64,000 nt of DNA. Origin: Cardinalis cardinalis. Lineage: Eukaryota > Chordata > Aves > Passeriformes > Cardinalidae. The notes beneath the pieces are model-generated. The model was not told where the DNA came from and did not search any database. It worked only from the letters and a program-made list of their open reading frames with translations. The stretch is from assembly GCA_014549065.1 (NCBI GenBank), contig JACDOX010000115.1:1346828-1410827 (forward strand), given 5' to 3'. Positions 22,637 to 37,239 of this stretch are shown piece after piece. The position numbers and the translations under genes are program-made. The first letter of the stretch is position 1. Each line of letters begins with the position of its first letter.

Positions 22637-23862
22637 CCTGTGATGGTGANAACCCGCTAAACTGAAGATTTTCTCTGTCCTTAGAAGGAAAATGCAGCAA
22701 AACCAAATTCCTGTTCACCCTATTGCCATACTTTGCTTTGTCCCATTTCTCATCTTCCCTCCATCTGGGCGCTCCCAGCCCACAGCAGCTGGTTGTAGCC
22801 TGGAATGGGTGGTTTTCACCAAAACTGAAGCAAAGCCCACCTGCATTGGAGGACGACCATCATAACAGAAACGTCACCAAAATAGAAAAATTTGGATGAA
22901 AGGGGGGAAAAAATACCAGCATTGTATCCCACACATGAAAGTCCACAGTAAGCAATTGCTGCCCTTTAAAGCTTGTTTAAATACCCGCGGTTTTGAGGGA
23001 GTTTGGTACCAGCTTTGGCTTGCATAGTAGAATTGCAGGCCAATGCACANTCATCACTCTAATTTTATACAGCTGCATTATTTTCACAGTTTATGGTGGC
23101 ATCATCTCATTTATGAAGTACACACTGCAGTTACACATATGGCTGTATTATTTTAGGCACTGAAAGTTCAATGAGCTAAGACTGTCAAAACAGCAGCAGG
23201 AGTACACACCGTGTTGTAGCTGCCCAAAATTTAGATATGTTTATGCAATAAATACATCGCAGTTTGTGTGGTACAATTTGGGTCACTGGTTCTAAAATAA
23301 TACCAGAAACACCAGGTGAAATTCACTGTCACTGACTCAATTTCAATGACTGTGGCTCCAGCTCTTCATTTACACCTGGGATAATTATGGCATGATCATG
23401 GGTCACAGAAACACTGCTTCTTCCCTGCCCAGAGGTGTCATGAGACAAAACACTGATGTGAGCAACCAGGTCTCTTATTCACAGACCAAGCCTTTAAATA
23501 CAAATTCATGTTCACCCCATTGCCCAAGCAGGAGGGCACCAAAAGCTGGCCTTTGGACATCTCTGTCCATAATACTTTATTTGAGTCATTTGCCAGCACT
23601 ATAAGTGGTCTTCCCCATAAAGAAACAGTTTCCTAGGGAAAGAAGGGCAGGATGGGGAGAAGGAGAAAAATGACACAAATTTCCTGGGTGATTGTGCTTG
23701 CTGAAAAATGTGCAAGTTTGCATGTCGCTGATTTACTCCTGGTGCATTANTCATTAGGGAGGGTAAAACCACAGTGATAATGGAGGTGCTATCTGGTGTT
23801 GCAAATAGACTGCAAACTCTGCTTTAGTCGACATCAGGATATCAGCGCTGACTTTCCCCAGC

Positions 23863-23880
23863 ATTTGCATGCTAGCAAAT
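23863..23880. promoter_or_regulatory. Octamer-containing palindrome
   Basis: ATTTGCATGCTAGCAAAT is an 18-base near-perfect palindrome: outer arms ATTTGC/GCAAAT, with GC and TA-type pairs inside. It contains ATTTGCAT, the reverse of the POU-factor octamer ATGCAAAT. The neighbouring 60 bases hold two CpGs. Binding is inferred from the motif only. Confidence 0.3.
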
Positions 23881-25274
23881 TTAGCAAAGAGGTGGCTGTT
23901 GTTCAATGTTATGAGAAAGAGCTTGGTTCCTCCCAAGCACTTGCAGTGCTTCTGAAATGCTGACCTTTCATGCAGNTGCTGAGCAGTAGGAAACTCTGAA
24001 AATCAACTTTTCAATGTTCCAGTTTCACAATATGCAAACCAGAGAGAATAAAAACTACCTTCAGGTGCATTCAAAAACTTGTTTAAAGTCTTCCAAGCTT
24101 TCTTCAACCCCTGCCTGAAAGGTACCACTGGGACATGAAATGCAGTGAAGTTTCATTCAGCTCCTATGGCTGGTTCTGGTACAATGAGAAGAGGAAGTGG
24201 CCTCAAGGCACCAAATCCGAATTAACGATGTTTATAATAGTCCTGTCTTCCTCCTTGCTCCACAAAATAATGGATCTATCCTTATCACCATCCCTTACAC
24301 ATGGCCAAATATAAATAGGAAAATACTTACAACAGGAAAATGAAGACTTGTTGTGGGACTCGTCAGCCTCTGAGCACGTTTTCTTTCACATCCTGACAGT
24401 GCCTGGCATAAATTCAGCTTTTGACACACAGGGGAAAGTATACCTTTTTTGCTCTACTTTTTTGGCAGTTGTCATTAATTTGGCTTGCTTTCCCCTGCAG
24501 TAATGTTGACAAACACATTGCTCATGGTAGCATTTCAGCAAGCCCATTCAGGCAATTTATGTTTCAATATTTACAGACAGCACTGCCTCATGCCAATTTG
24601 ATCTTTTTGTAATGAATATGTTTTGACTTGAGACAGAGTGGGAACTTGCCTGTCACAGCCACTACNCCTGAAAGTTTATACCCCCAGTTTCACACTATAA
24701 AGAAATGTGTTAACCCCCATATTATGTGGTTTTCTAGGTTTAAATTGGTGTGTTTCCTTCCTGTTCTGCTCATTGACTCATTTCCTTAAATCTGACTTGA
24801 GCTTGCTATTGAGTTTTAGCCTCAGTACACCAGTAGTGGCTGTAACACCCCCAATTCAGCAGGAAGAGAGGTGACAGCAAAAGACAGAACATTTTCATTA
24901 CTTTCATGAGATAGTAGAAATTATTATTTTCTGATAAGAGACAAGGAGAAACAACAGTGGACAGGACAACCAGGAAGCAACTGAAGTACTTCTTTCAGAG
25001 GGAACCTTACCTGTCACTGCAGTGTCCAAGCATGTCTTGTAAANGCCACAGAAATGCTGACCTGGATTCAGAGTTGTCATCAATTCTCTCTTGTAGTTGA
25101 ACGTGTTTGAACGTCCCTTACAAAAGAAGAACAGAAGCCAAGGGTGCTTTTTTCAGGAGCTGAGGAAATCAAAGAACAGCTGCTTTTCTCCTCTACCTTA
25201 CAAACATTTAAGGTTTCTGGTACTCATTCTGTCTGGATGACAATGAACATTTTCCTTAATATAAGTTCCTCTAC

Positions 25275-25321
25275 TTTTTTTTTTTTTTTAAGTGGATTAA
25301 ACAGTTATTTTTTTAATCCAC
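25275..25321. repeat. Poly-T(15) followed by a 10-base hairpin
   Basis: Fifteen T at 25275-25289 are followed by 'gtggattaaa' (25292-25301), a 10-base loop, and its exact reverse complement (25312-25321). It is a simple hairpin next to a homopolymer, with no known function. Confidence 0.7.
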
Positions 25322-27090
25322 CAGAGCACAGATTTCAACAGCAAATGTGATCTTGCTTATCCATGCTCAGGCAGATATTAGCTCTGAGAGAAGCCTTTGA
25401 GTGTAAATACCAAGGATACAGCAAATGTTCTTGATTNAAAATTGTTTTAAAGGCAGCAGCTGTCTGCTCCTTTATATCTAGTCCATGATTAAAGAAATGT
25501 TTTATTGAATGCTTGCCCCTGGCTCTCTTTCAGCAAGGTGAGTGACCTATTCCCTATTCGTGAGATGAAGCACATTGTTGTAGGAGTAGCTGGTTATTGG
25601 GTGTCTGCTGGGCTGTGCCCAAGCCTCCAATGGCTCAAGCACAATTTCCTGCCTGCAAGTGCACCCATTTAGACATCTAACTACATGATCTGCATGAAGT
25701 GCTGTGGCTCTAGTTCTTCTGCCAGCACTTCAGCACAGCTTTAATAATGAACTGCAGGCACCCTACTTGATACTCACATTTAATTGCACCTGAACTGTCA
25801 AAACGCAGCCTTTGATCAGGGGCAGGTTTCAAGCTCTTGCTTGCAGTTAAGGAGGGTATTACAGGAAGCATCAGGCTGCATTTGCAAAGAACCCAGATAC
25901 TTTAATTCATGGAGAATTTGTGGGTAAAGACACTATGAGAATGAACTGAGATCTTGCCATTGGAACAAAGCTTTAGAAGTCCAGGACTCACACATAGTCA
26001 GGCCTTGATAGTCTTTGGCCCTGGGCAATTCTTTTAGCCTCTTCTGCTCCCCTAAAAAGATAATGTGATAACACCTCACTTCCCTCACAGGCCTTAGTGC
26101 GAGCGCATTACTTAGTGTCCTTAAGATACTGTGTATATAATAAATGCAAATGACAGCAATGGCCAAATTCTCGTCTCATTTATCCCAGCCGATATTAAAG
26201 TGAATTGAGGCAGAGCCAGGGAAACCTGGAGGAAGACTTGGCTGTAGGTGTGAAGCACCACAACTGATCTGTCTCTGCAAAGCTCACTGAGGAAGCTTCT
26301 TAAGGAAGCTTTTCCAACCAGCTCTCTGGCCTCAGCTGGCACAGAAGCCCCATGCTTATTTTTTTTTGTTGCTGCCTCTCTATTAAATTGGCTGCCAAGG
26401 ACTCAGTACTCCTGTTTATGAAGCCAATGGGCTTTGGCTTGTGTTGATCTGGATGATCTGCAGGCAGAGCCATCTCCTCAGGTTCTGCAGTGCAGGAGGC
26501 ATCACTTTGGGGCAGGCAAAGGTGACTGGGAGCCACCTGCATCCAACTCAAACTCTGTGGATGAACCAGCACCAGTGTGCGGAAACAAGCCCCAGAGAAG
26601 CCCTGTGAGGCTCGGGTCACCCGGACTGGCTGCTGTAGTCATCAGGTAACAGTCCACCCTATAAAGAGAGCAGCAGAAAAGCAGGTGTGATGGCCAGGAT
26701 CATCCCTTCCAGGGAAGCAAAAATGGGATACTCTCCAACAGCTGAGTGAGAAGGCTTGACTTTTGAGCTGTCCTCTCTCTATTTTGGGGACAGTGGCACT
26801 GGGTCAGGCAGGGTGAGGGGGTAAGCTCTCCCTGCCCCAGGCAGCTGGAGCACTCTGCAGGGATCCACCAGCAGCACACATCCAGGCCCCACCTCTCCTT
26901 CTGGGGTATTTTGATTGCAGTGAAAGGCTCAAGAGACAGAGAGAGGAAAAGCTTGTTCTATGCTAAATTGACATTTGAATTGTGAAATGTTTCTAATAAA
27001 TTGCATCTTAAGGAGGGGTTTCATCTGATCAGCATTTGGATGAGTCTGATACTGAATGACATGGTATCCTATAATACACCACATCTGAGA

Positions 27091-27121
27091 TTATTATTAT
27101 TATTATTATCATCATCATCAT
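27091..27121. repeat. (ATT)n(ATC)n microsatellite
   Basis: A compound trinucleotide array: about six TTA units run into about four TCA units. A single T-to-C change followed by expansion explains the switch. Confidence 0.9.
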
Positions 27122-30100
27122 CTCAGGGTCTTGGGAATCCAATCAAGAAAATATACATGGTGGTTTTCTCTAGCCTAGACTGTACTAAAAGAAGATAGAA
27201 CTTACTGTCCCTTCTGCCTGTTTAGTGAGAAAGGAATGTCCTCTACATGTTCTTTTGGGAAAAAGGAAAAAAAACCAACAAAAACAAATACCCAAAAACC
27301 ATGCTCATGATACTGGCTCACTCATACATCAGAAAATCAAAGGACACACCACTAAGGATCAAAAACTTGTCATACACACAGCTGTGAACTTACTAGTGGG
27401 GTAAAGGATTTTTTCCTCCTTCTTTCCTAACCCCACAGTCCCTCTCTGTCTGGTCCCTGCCTCATGCTGGGAATAAACACATTCCCAGACCCAATGGACA
27501 CAATAGGGTTTATCAGCTCCCCCAAAACTGGTGTGATGGTCCAGCTCATGGAAAAGCCTCAAAGAATAAAACACACATACAAGCAAAGGCATGGTACATA
27601 TCATACTAAAACATGTCCAGGCTCAGGCATTTCCCTGAGTCATGGATGCACATGACTTTAGGGTTCCATGGACCTGCCCTTTGCATGTGCTTCCTGGGCC
27701 ATGTAGCTGCCTTTACACAAATCATGCAACGGAGAAGGAGCAAAGCACAAGCAACAGCCAACAACNGTATCATTAGCTTATCAACCTTGATTAATGGAGG
27801 TGAACAGCTTTTTATGGCAGGCAAAGTATGTAATAGTGGCCATCTCAGGCTTTGTGGTGATAAATGGGATTTTCAATACCAACACTATGGTTTTCCAGGG
27901 GTAACCTCTGATACTGAGAATAAATATGCCTTTCTGCTNGTGGCAGGGAAGGGAGCTGGCAGAGCCGTGCCAGAAGGGCTGCCCATGTTCCCCATCTCCC
28001 CCGCCAGCCCCACTCACACTGGCAATCAGGATGCTAGCAGTAATTCACCTCTAGCCCGAGATCCAAGAGCCTGAAAGTCANAAGTAACATTGTCATCACC
28101 TCCTGTGCCTCACCAACAGCAGTGGTGCCTCAGAGAGGGGAGGGGAGCAGTGGTGAGGCTGCANGGAGAAGGACGGGGAGGGATGGCTGTGGAGAGGAGC
28201 ATTCACAGGATGGTTGGCATCCATGGCACTGCCCAGCCATGCTCAGCACTCTGAGCTCACCGGCTACCAGCACCGCCACCACTCCAGGGAGAACCAGCAT
28301 CCCAACTGCACTGCTTCCTGTGAGGCCAGCATATGGGAAAAAATCCCCCAGGTAGGTCAGTGGGACAAGGGTTTTCTTTTTCTGATGATTCTGAGAAACT
28401 TCTCCTTCAGGTGGACTGGGGTAAAGTGCCATCTGTAGACACTCTGTGCTAGCAAAACACTTTGATGATGCAGGGTTTCCCCACAATGGCTTTGGTTAAA
28501 AGCCTTTAAAGCTCTTGCACACTTCTGTTGCCCTAAGGGAGAACTATCACCTAAAAGTCTGGCACTTTATACATCAAAGGATGTCAAGAGTAAAATTAAA
28601 CTAGATGTTTTCATAAAAGAGTTATCACCTTAAAATCCACTTTGGTGGTGTTGAGTGAAGAAGCTAGGATCTGAAGAGAAGCTTAAATAAAAGCTCCACT
28701 TTAAAAAAAAAAGATAAATACAGAATATTTGTACCTTGGGACATTTGTTTTCCCTTTTGAGACCCCTCATGAGCTATGCTGGTGTTCAGCTTCTGACTCA
28801 TGCGCTTGTTCTCAGGAAATTAAACACCATATCCCTGATTTTTTCTTTACATGAATATAAGATGAGCCTGTAAATGTAAGCTGTCTCCACATTTCTTAGT
28901 GAGCATATTGCAGCTCCTACAATTATCTAAATAAAATGCACATAACTGTAAATTGCCTCTTACACCATTAACTCGGGTTTTATCTGGCTGTTGTTAGGGA
29001 CAACCACATGTCACTTACTGAAAGCCAGGGGTTTTGAGATAAAAGCACAGGGGANTCATTAGTTCCCCAGCATCTGATCNGACCCAGGCTGGCTTTTCAG
29101 AGGGACGATCCTCATCACTTCCTTAAATTGCTCAAGCCTATTAATGCAGAACTACCCNTGGCTGTGTGCAATCATGGTATTTGTGTCCAGCTAAAGGACT
29201 ATTTTTTTTCAAATATCAGACCACCAGCACTTGTATAACCACAAGAATAATCCAGAAAAAAAAAAAAAAGTTTGACTAAACAGGATGAAAGAGACACCAG
29301 AGGGACAAACTTGGTTCAGCATACACATATTATACAAACAATAAATGCATACACAAATATACATTGAAGCAAAAATACAAAATANCACTAATGCTCATGG
29401 TTCTTCCCTCCAACCCAAGAAACACTATAAAGGGAAATATTTTTGAATTTTCCTTTTTGTCCTAGGTCCTGAAAGGAAAACTGGTAACTGGTAGAAAAGA
29501 AATAGGAAGCCAAATTTCGTTGAATAACCCCCAAATTAGTTAGAAGCAACCATGCAAAAAGATTGGCAAATACAAACATGTTGAATTCAACTCCTTCATG
29601 TTTTCTTCATTTGCAGTAAGTCATGGCCATACTATAAACACAGGAAAAGACCTTTTTTTAANAAATCTTTTCAGCCAGTGGTGCCTGCTCAGAGCTAATG
29701 TGTATTGTGCTGTTTGCATCACGGCTGTTTCCTGAGAGACTGGCTTTGCATTGCCTCCAGTGCCCAGCAGGACAGGATATAGCATATTACTGTCAGGATG
29801 CACTGGGCTAAGTACAACCAGTCCAAACAGTTCTCTGGGCCAGCTCAAGTAGAAAACAAAACCTAGTTTAAAGTGGCTTTAAAGTAGCTGCTCCCAGGAC
29901 TCCATTAATCATCATTCTGCAGGGTCTTCCTCAATCCCATAAACAAGCAGGTCATCTACCTCTGACTGGCAACCAAACAGGGTTGCCTTGTTCCAATGAC
30001 CTGGGAAGGAGGAGAGAGAGCTGGAGANCAGAGCTTTGAAAGGTGTAAGGGTTTATGTACAGCAAAAGTGCCCTTCAGACTTTATGAAAGGCTGTTATGT

Positions 30101-33020
30101 AGGGGCATCATANGTGCTATGCCACTGTAGGTCTAAGTCCTAAATTTGTATTTTATACACAGAAACTAATGTGGACTGAAGATATGGATTGCAGAGGCAC
30201 GTAANAAAGTGCTTCTGCATCCATACAATTTTTCACACTCCTTTCTGTATAGTTTTTACACTTGTCTGTCCCCTGAAAAAACCCTCCTTCTAAAACACCC
30301 ATAACTCAGCAGTTTTGAAAAGGCAGGTTCAGCCAAGCAGAGAAATGCAAAGGTGGGAATCAAGATCTAAACCTGAAACTCACTGAGCTCAGGCTGTAGC
30401 AAGGCTTTGATCCAGAAACATCTCTGGTAAATAATTCTTTTGATTCCCATATTGTTTGGGGCGCCAAGAGGGTGCACTCTTTTCTGTCAGGAAACAAAAT
30501 CCATGGAACCCTCTTTTGGGGAAGGATTTTTCCTATGCTGCGTAATGATAAATAGCCAGTCCTTCTCTTGTACAGCTGCCAAATCTCTTTTGTCACCTAG
30601 ACTTTCTGAAATAGAAATCTTAGTTTAGGATGACATTGGGGCTACTTCTTNAAAAAGGCCAAACCAAGGAACCAGCTTCTTTCTCATGCAGTTGAGGCAA
30701 GTTTTCTGATACTTGGGGGTTAATTCAGCTCACAGCTAGCAATGGGCANGTTCCTAAACAAAAGTCAATTCTTCAAAGCATGGTTAAATAATGCAGCATG
30801 TTCCTTGGAGGCCCTAGATACTTCTAGAAGTCCTTCATAGCCTGGAATTAGTCTGGGGGACATTACACTTTAAATAGAAAGGCAAATTTAGTCCAACATC
30901 CTAAATATGGTCCTAAGCTGTGGCTTTAGTTGGCATGAAACACATTATTACAGAGGACCNCAGTGACAAACAAAACAGCCATTTCCTCTCCCACCCAAGG
31001 CAGAAATCAAGCGTAAACTGAACCCTGCCAATCATAGCACACTATTAACAGTGGCAATTACAGATAATCACCACAATTATTAATAAAACATTATCAAGGG
31101 TAATGGAATGGGTAATTGCATCCTTTCATTTAAGAAGGTCCAAGACCATGGCAAGACACTCTCAAGAAGGATGATTCCCAGCTCTCTTCCCATTTGATAG
31201 CACCCNTTAGGAGACCCCGCAGCTACAGCTCAGGAAGAGAAAGAGCAAAGGTGTGTCAATGCTCTTCCCTGGAAGCAGCTTCCAGGGCAAGATTGGAAGC
31301 ACAGCTGCAGTAAAAAACACCAGCAAAATAACTGCTTCTTAAGCACTGTGATACCTGAGTGTGACTGAGATGCCCATGGACACCCTAAAATATTTCCAGC
31401 TTGATGCTTCCCAGAGCCACAGTTGAGGATCATGCTTGCAAGCCCTAGCTCAGGACAGGCTTATGGCAACTCTGGCCTGGCTTGACCCTTAGCACTGATC
31501 TTTGGTGTCCATCAAGCAGGAGAACACACATCCACCCTCAGTCCCCCAAAATGCCTGGGTGTTGGCTCCAGGAACAGAACACNAAGAGCTGTGGGAATTC
31601 AGCAAATCCTCAGTTCCAGCCTAGTGTGCATTTGCAAAGGCAAAAGTTAGTACAGTGGAATTGTTAGTCCATCAGCCTTCCCTGGCTGAGGGTCACCTCT
31701 TTACATGGCCATTGGGGGACATAGGAGAAAGGTATTTTTCCAGCTGACCTGCTGTCTTCGGAGGTTTGCGTTTTACCTCACTCTCAGACTGATTTCCCAC
31801 ATTCCACATTAAATTATATATGAGTAAGTAGTAACTTGCAGGGGTGTGCAGGGTGACACAGACCAGCAGCAGTTCCCGTGCTGAAGAACAGCTCATACAC
31901 TTGCTTATTCTGTCAGAGGAGCTGTGCTGAGATGGATGTTTGTGTCCTCTGCAAAGAAACAACAGTGGCTGTAACCTGGTGTACAAGCACTTATTTCACT
32001 GGCATACATCTAAAGCACAGGTACCCAGTTCTTTGGGGATTATTCCATGAGTAGTCCCTCTGANACAATTTGGGTAGGCATGGAGTGTGCAGCATGGTCC
32101 AATTTTGTGAGGACAGTACTGTTTGCAAAGGGTGCAGCAGTGAGAGGCTCATCTGGATGACAGAGAAGCTCAGCTTGTTTGCCTCATTTTAATACATTCA
32201 AGTAAAGGAAAGGAGTCACAGCAATGCACAGGATAAGAATAAGCTCAGTCTTGGTCCAAAAGTGAAGTAGAGAGTAAAATTATTGCTCTTCTATGTGTCT
32301 TCTAGCAGTTCACACTCAGCATCAAATCTGGACCTTATCTCAGTTCCTAGCACATGCAGCTTTTTTTCCCATTCACCAGAATATTTGCAGTCACAGGTAA
32401 AAGTACCTTTTATTGGTTTTACAGTCCCCTTATATTGCTGTAAAAGAAACAGGATTTGAATCAGTAGCAACTATGTGTTGCTGAGCACAGAGCAAATTCC
32501 CAGGGCTTTTTATTGGATTTCTCTACCTGGTACTAGGCAAATCCCCCAGGGGGATCAAAATTACTGCAAAGTCCAAGAGGAGCAAAAGTTTCACAATAAA
32601 TAGCTGGCCCAGATCCAGCAGGCAGCCTGGAAGGTTGCCAGGCTGCTATGCCTGAAGTAAAGATGGCTGGAATCTGAAAATCAGGTCCCAGCAGTATGAA
32701 CAAATTCAGGGTGATTAGCTGGCAAGTCGCTGCAGCACGAAGTGGAGTGGGAGGGAAGTCACACAGGTCTGCTGAGCAGGTGGCAGAAGGTCAGGGAGGA
32801 AGGCGACACAAAAAAGGAGTGAAGAGAGAGTCTATCTGATCAATTCACAGAAAAAAAACCCCTTGCTATTAGAGAAAGTAGTACAAAGGCATATGCAAGT
32901 ACTTCATTACACATCTGCCACGTGCGTAAATCTGGCTTAAAACAAGGGCTGGAAAACCATAAAAAACACTTAAAAAAAATCCACCCACTTTAAAGTGTAT
33001 CCTTTGTTGACAATAGCATG

Positions 33021-33416
33021 ACCAGCAGGTCAAGAGAGGTGATTCTTCCCCTCTACTCTGCTCTTATAAGAATTCACCTGGAGTGCTGAGTCCAGTTCTG
33101 GGGCCTGCAATATANGAAGGACAAGGATCTATTGGATCAAGTCTGAAGGAGGAACATGAAGATGACCAGAGGGATGGAGGATTTCCTCCTCTGTGGAAAG
33201 GCTGAGAGAGTGGGGGTTGTTCAACCAGGAGAAGAAAAGCCTCCAGAGAGACCCTATAGCACCTTCCAGTACCTAAAGGAGGCCTGCAAGAAAGCCAGAA
33301 AAGGACTTTTGACAAGGACATANAGGGAGAGGTGTCCCTGCTCATGGCAGGGGGATTAGAAGTTGGCGATCATGAAGGTCCCTTCCAACCCAAACTATTC
33401 TTCGAAGATTCTATAA
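33021..33416 (+). mobile_element. CR1 LINE fragment with internal deletion
   Basis: Plus-strand CR1. It begins in the 'ccagcaggtcaagagaggtga' block that encodes the C-terminal part of the ORF2 polyprotein, follows the family order through 'ggctgagagagtgggggttgttc' and 'ccttccagtacctaaaggag', then jumps at about 33318 directly to 'gaggtgtccctgctcatgg' near the 3' end. Roughly 200 bases of the usual family sequence are missing at that point. The end retains the 'cccttccaaccca' block and a degraded tail. Stops and frameshifts make it inactive. Confidence 0.93.
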
Positions 33417-36400
33417 ATTTACTCTATAGTTAGAAAGGAAGCAGAGAAAAGGAATTTTGCTGGAAATTCTTGGTGGAAATTTTCTGCAATATTTTCTGTG
33501 ATTCACACACTGTCCAGCTGCCTTTCCAAAGATGCTTTATGGAGAAAGTGGGGGCAACCACCCTATGATGCCTCAGCAAGAATGAGCAAGGCTCTGAAAC
33601 NTGAGCAGCATGCATACTCTGAGACACAGTCATGCAGAGATTTGACAGTAGCCATAAATTCCATACCCTGAATAACTGAGGCATCCTGCCCACCTTGCAA
33701 AACATCACTCTTAAGAACTTCCCCACTCTGAAGGCAAGCCCATGCTGCCAGCAAGTACAGCCTACAAGGGCTATGGTGGAAGCTACTTCTTCAATGTGCT
33801 CCCTTTTGATAATGCTGCTTTGGGACCAACCCAGAAATCCTCACTCTCACCTGCAGGGCACACTAGGAACTACTATGAAATACAAATTTATCAGTTTTAG
33901 AAATATAGATGTCAAGCATGAGCATCNGGAACAAAGCAATTTGAGAGTGGATTCCTATGAACTGTACTGAGATATAAATCTCTTTGATGGACAACCATTT
34001 TTGATAAGGCATTTCCTGAACAGGATGAGGAATTGTGGTTAAATTCCTAGAGACTGATGAGCAGTTCTGAGAAATGGGAAAGAAACATGCCAGGCCTGAG
34101 CAAGGAGGGCAGCACTGTTTTTTTCTCAACTTTTCTACAACCATTTCTGGGGATTAACAACATGATAGATGTAACTGAAAACACTGGATGGGTAGATCAA
34201 ACATATGGAAGAGCTACTTACATTAGGCTAATGCAAGTTTACGTTTTCAATCTGCATAACTTTGCTGTGGATTTAAATCTCAGCAAATGGGCCTCTTCTC
34301 CTCCTAGACAGCTTCACAAAGTCATCTTATCCACCCTTCACTGCCGCATCTCTGTCTGTGAAAATGAGATTAATAATACTTGTAAAATATCCTGTGATCT
34401 ATAGATACAGGGTATCTCTACACCATAGAATTGCTGGCAAATAAACATGGCTTTTCTCTCCCACTCACTCAAAGGCTCAGGTCTGGATATCAGGTTTGCA
34501 TGTGCAATACAAAGGGTAGAAAAATTAGGCACACCAAGCTCAGTTGCTTTTTCATCCTTCAGCCCAAGGAGCCACAGGGTGTGAATGACCTGGGTTTTAC
34601 AGCTCGGGAGGTCATGACTGGGAAGAAGAGTATAGAACCTGTTCTTATGCTCCACTTAGATCTGCTGGAAATCACCCCTGCCCAAACGAGGCAGAGCTTT
34701 AGCCTCACCTGTAGCTCACATTGCCCTCCCCAGGAGCCACAACCTGAGATGTCCAGACAGCTGCTGGGAGGAACAACCAGGGCTACAGTGCAGCAGCCTC
34801 TGCTGGGGCTCCTGCCATCCATCCTCAGCCAGGAAAACATGCAGGAGGAGCAAAGGAGAGGAGGCATGACCTTCCACAACACTCTACAGAAGCAACTCCA
34901 CACCAGCTCTTTGGAGATGAACAGTTTCAGTCACCATGTGTAGAAGATGCAAGACAGGACTTCTACCTACTGCCACCGCAATGTAACTTGCAAGTTAAAT
35001 GTAAANTGTAATGTAAAATGTAAACTGAGCAGTAAATGTAAACTGTGGAGTTTCCTACCCCCTACAGGAAATTTCTAGTATTAGGGAAGTGTGTGTTTGT
35101 GTTTCTCTGTGACTTTGCACATACATTCAAGCTTATGTACTTTAATGATGTTGGTTATTCCTAGGAACATGGATGAGGACAGGCTCCATTTGTCCTGCAA
35201 GATTTATAACAAAGGAACAAATTGATCCCTACTTAGGCATCATGCAAGAGAATGGGAACTGAGCAAAAAGACAGCTCTGCCCAGACAAGCTTGTGAAGCA
35301 AGTTCAGGAAACCCCAGCAAATCAAATCAGAATGTGGGGCCTCTTCTGAAAAGTCAGAGCTCAGTGCCTGCAGTGCCAAGCTGCTTGTAGAGATGAGGTA
35401 TTGCTTTCCACAGATGAATTTTTCAGAACCCATTTCTTGATAACAAGTGACACCAGCAAAGCACAAAAGGAGCAACACTTTTGCTAATTTGTTAGCATCT
35501 TTGGAGAGGTTTGTGTAAGAGCATGTGAATTGTCTCATATGAGCACAGTTCCATCCAAGGAGACCATGAGATTCACAGCCTGCTGGCATGAGGATGAGGT
35601 CTAAATCTGAGCTCAGTGTTCATTAACTCATGTCACATTCCCACCAGTGGTGGAGTTCAAGTCCACCTCTTCCCAGTTAGCACAACACTATTATGCTGTC
35701 CTGTTTCTACAATATCTGCTAAGAAGCAGATGCTGTGAGGTCATGGTAAGCTTTGGTCACGTGGGAGCAAAGTAAATTCTCAGAGCCTTTTAAAGGCAAG
35801 AAGAGATAAAAGAGAAGGAAGACTTCCTTGAGGAAGGGATGATGTATGGATATTGCAGAGTCAGGCTATGTAAACACAGCTGCAAATCTCCACATAGAGT
35901 CAAGCTGCTTTATGGGGTGTTTATTACACATCTAGATGGATATCTCTTTATATACTTATAGAAAACAAATATCCACATAAAACACCCTTCTGCAAGTGCT
36001 ACTCAGGCCTCTTCATTGCAAAGAAATTGTTACAAGCAGGATAAGGGAATACTGTGAAGCATTCAGATCAGAGCATTGACTACAGGTGAGCCATCCCAAT
36101 GAGCTCTGTGGCATTATAGTCCAGCACTGTGCAGTAGCAACATCAAAACATCTCCTACAGTCCTGCAAGCATGCCACCACTGGGTCTTTTAACAGCTCTT
36201 TGAGGCCATCAGTCAGCTGCCAACATGCCATCAGTGCAGGGAAGAGTCACCAAAACAGGCCGTAACACTGGGGTAGCATTGGACATACAATAGAAATTCG
36301 CTCTAAAAGAAATGCAGACATAAAACTGAATAAAATCACTTGGCTTGACAAGGAATCAGTCTGGTTTATCAAAACANTTATGGATGCAATACCTTAGTTT

Positions 36401-37239
36401 GCTCTCCTGCAGGCAGTCACCAGCAAAAGAAACATGGCTAAAGGAATACCTGATACCAGATTTTGCACCTTTATAGTAAGCTTTGCAGAGACTGTTCTCA
36501 ACTTGCAACCAGCAGTGTAGCAGTTTTCTGGTTGTCATTATTATTTTCAGCCAGATCAGCACCCTAATCTCCAGCTACATCATNTTTTGTGTCAAAACAA
36601 AGAAGAGGGCAGGAACAAATAGCCAGTAAGAAAGGCATATCTCCAGTTTCTTCACTGGTAGAAGTTTTAAAACCAAACTTTCTGTTAGANTTCCTCCATA
36701 CCTTGCATCACACGTATGAATTCCAATACCTCCTGTATGTACCTTCTTTTCTCTCCAAACTCTTCCAGATTTCTTTCAGAGGGCCTATATACCAGTCAGT
36801 AAAGACTAAGCTAGAACTAGAGAAAAGAGCTGCATATATGGGGACTAGCTTCAGCTGAGAGAATGATGACAACTTCCAAAAGAGCCATCAAAAACCTCTC
36901 TACTCTAGGACTGACAGGTGCTGAGTAAAAGGGATGCTTTTAACAGCTCTCTNGCTACTCCTCGGGCCCATGGCACTGGAACAGTAGGACATGGAGGACT
37001 GAAGACACAGTGGTGTCTCTCCTGCTGGTGGAAACCCTTGATGTGGCTGGGCAAGTGTTGGTGCTAACTCAGCAAAACACAGATGCTACACTCCTGACCA
37101 CATTCTTACTGCATTACACACCAATCCATCAGAGCATGTTTCTTCAGTACAGGCATAGCTGAAAAATNTGGAAAATAAAATAAAAAGCTGGGAAGAATAT
37201 CTGTAACTATCTATTGGAGAAAACCTAAACATAAGTGTT
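33417..37239. other. Non-coding interval
   Basis: No recognised gene. A good acceptor at 34562 precedes a 126-codon open frame to 34943 (PKEPQGVNDLGF...), but it matches no family I know. A cluster of 'atgtaaa' units lies at 34981-35045. Confidence 0.45.
34981..35045. repeat. Degenerate 'atgtaaa' repeat cluster
   Basis: Five irregularly spaced copies of 'atgtaa(a)' or 'atgtaaactg' occur in 65 bases. It is probably a decayed minisatellite or simple repeat. Confidence 0.6.

Larger units (their letters stand above)
19121..33020. other. Long non-coding interval
   Basis: About 14 kb without a recognised gene or CR1 element. Open frames such as 155 aa at 19816-20283 and 153 aa at 27613-28074 have no domain signature. 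Items listed separately are a CpG-bearing segment at 21895-22110, a gap at 22156-22220, a G-quadruplex motif at 22615-22636, a palindrome at 23863-23880, a hairpin beside poly-T at 25275-25321, and a trinucleotide repeat at 27091-27121. Poly-A runs occur near 28701 and 29257. Confidence 0.5.

Noticed and set aside
34563..34943. 126-codon frame after a strong plus-strand acceptor
   Set aside because: The acceptor is good, but the peptide resembles nothing known, an antisense frame is open across it, and no polyadenylation signal follows closely.
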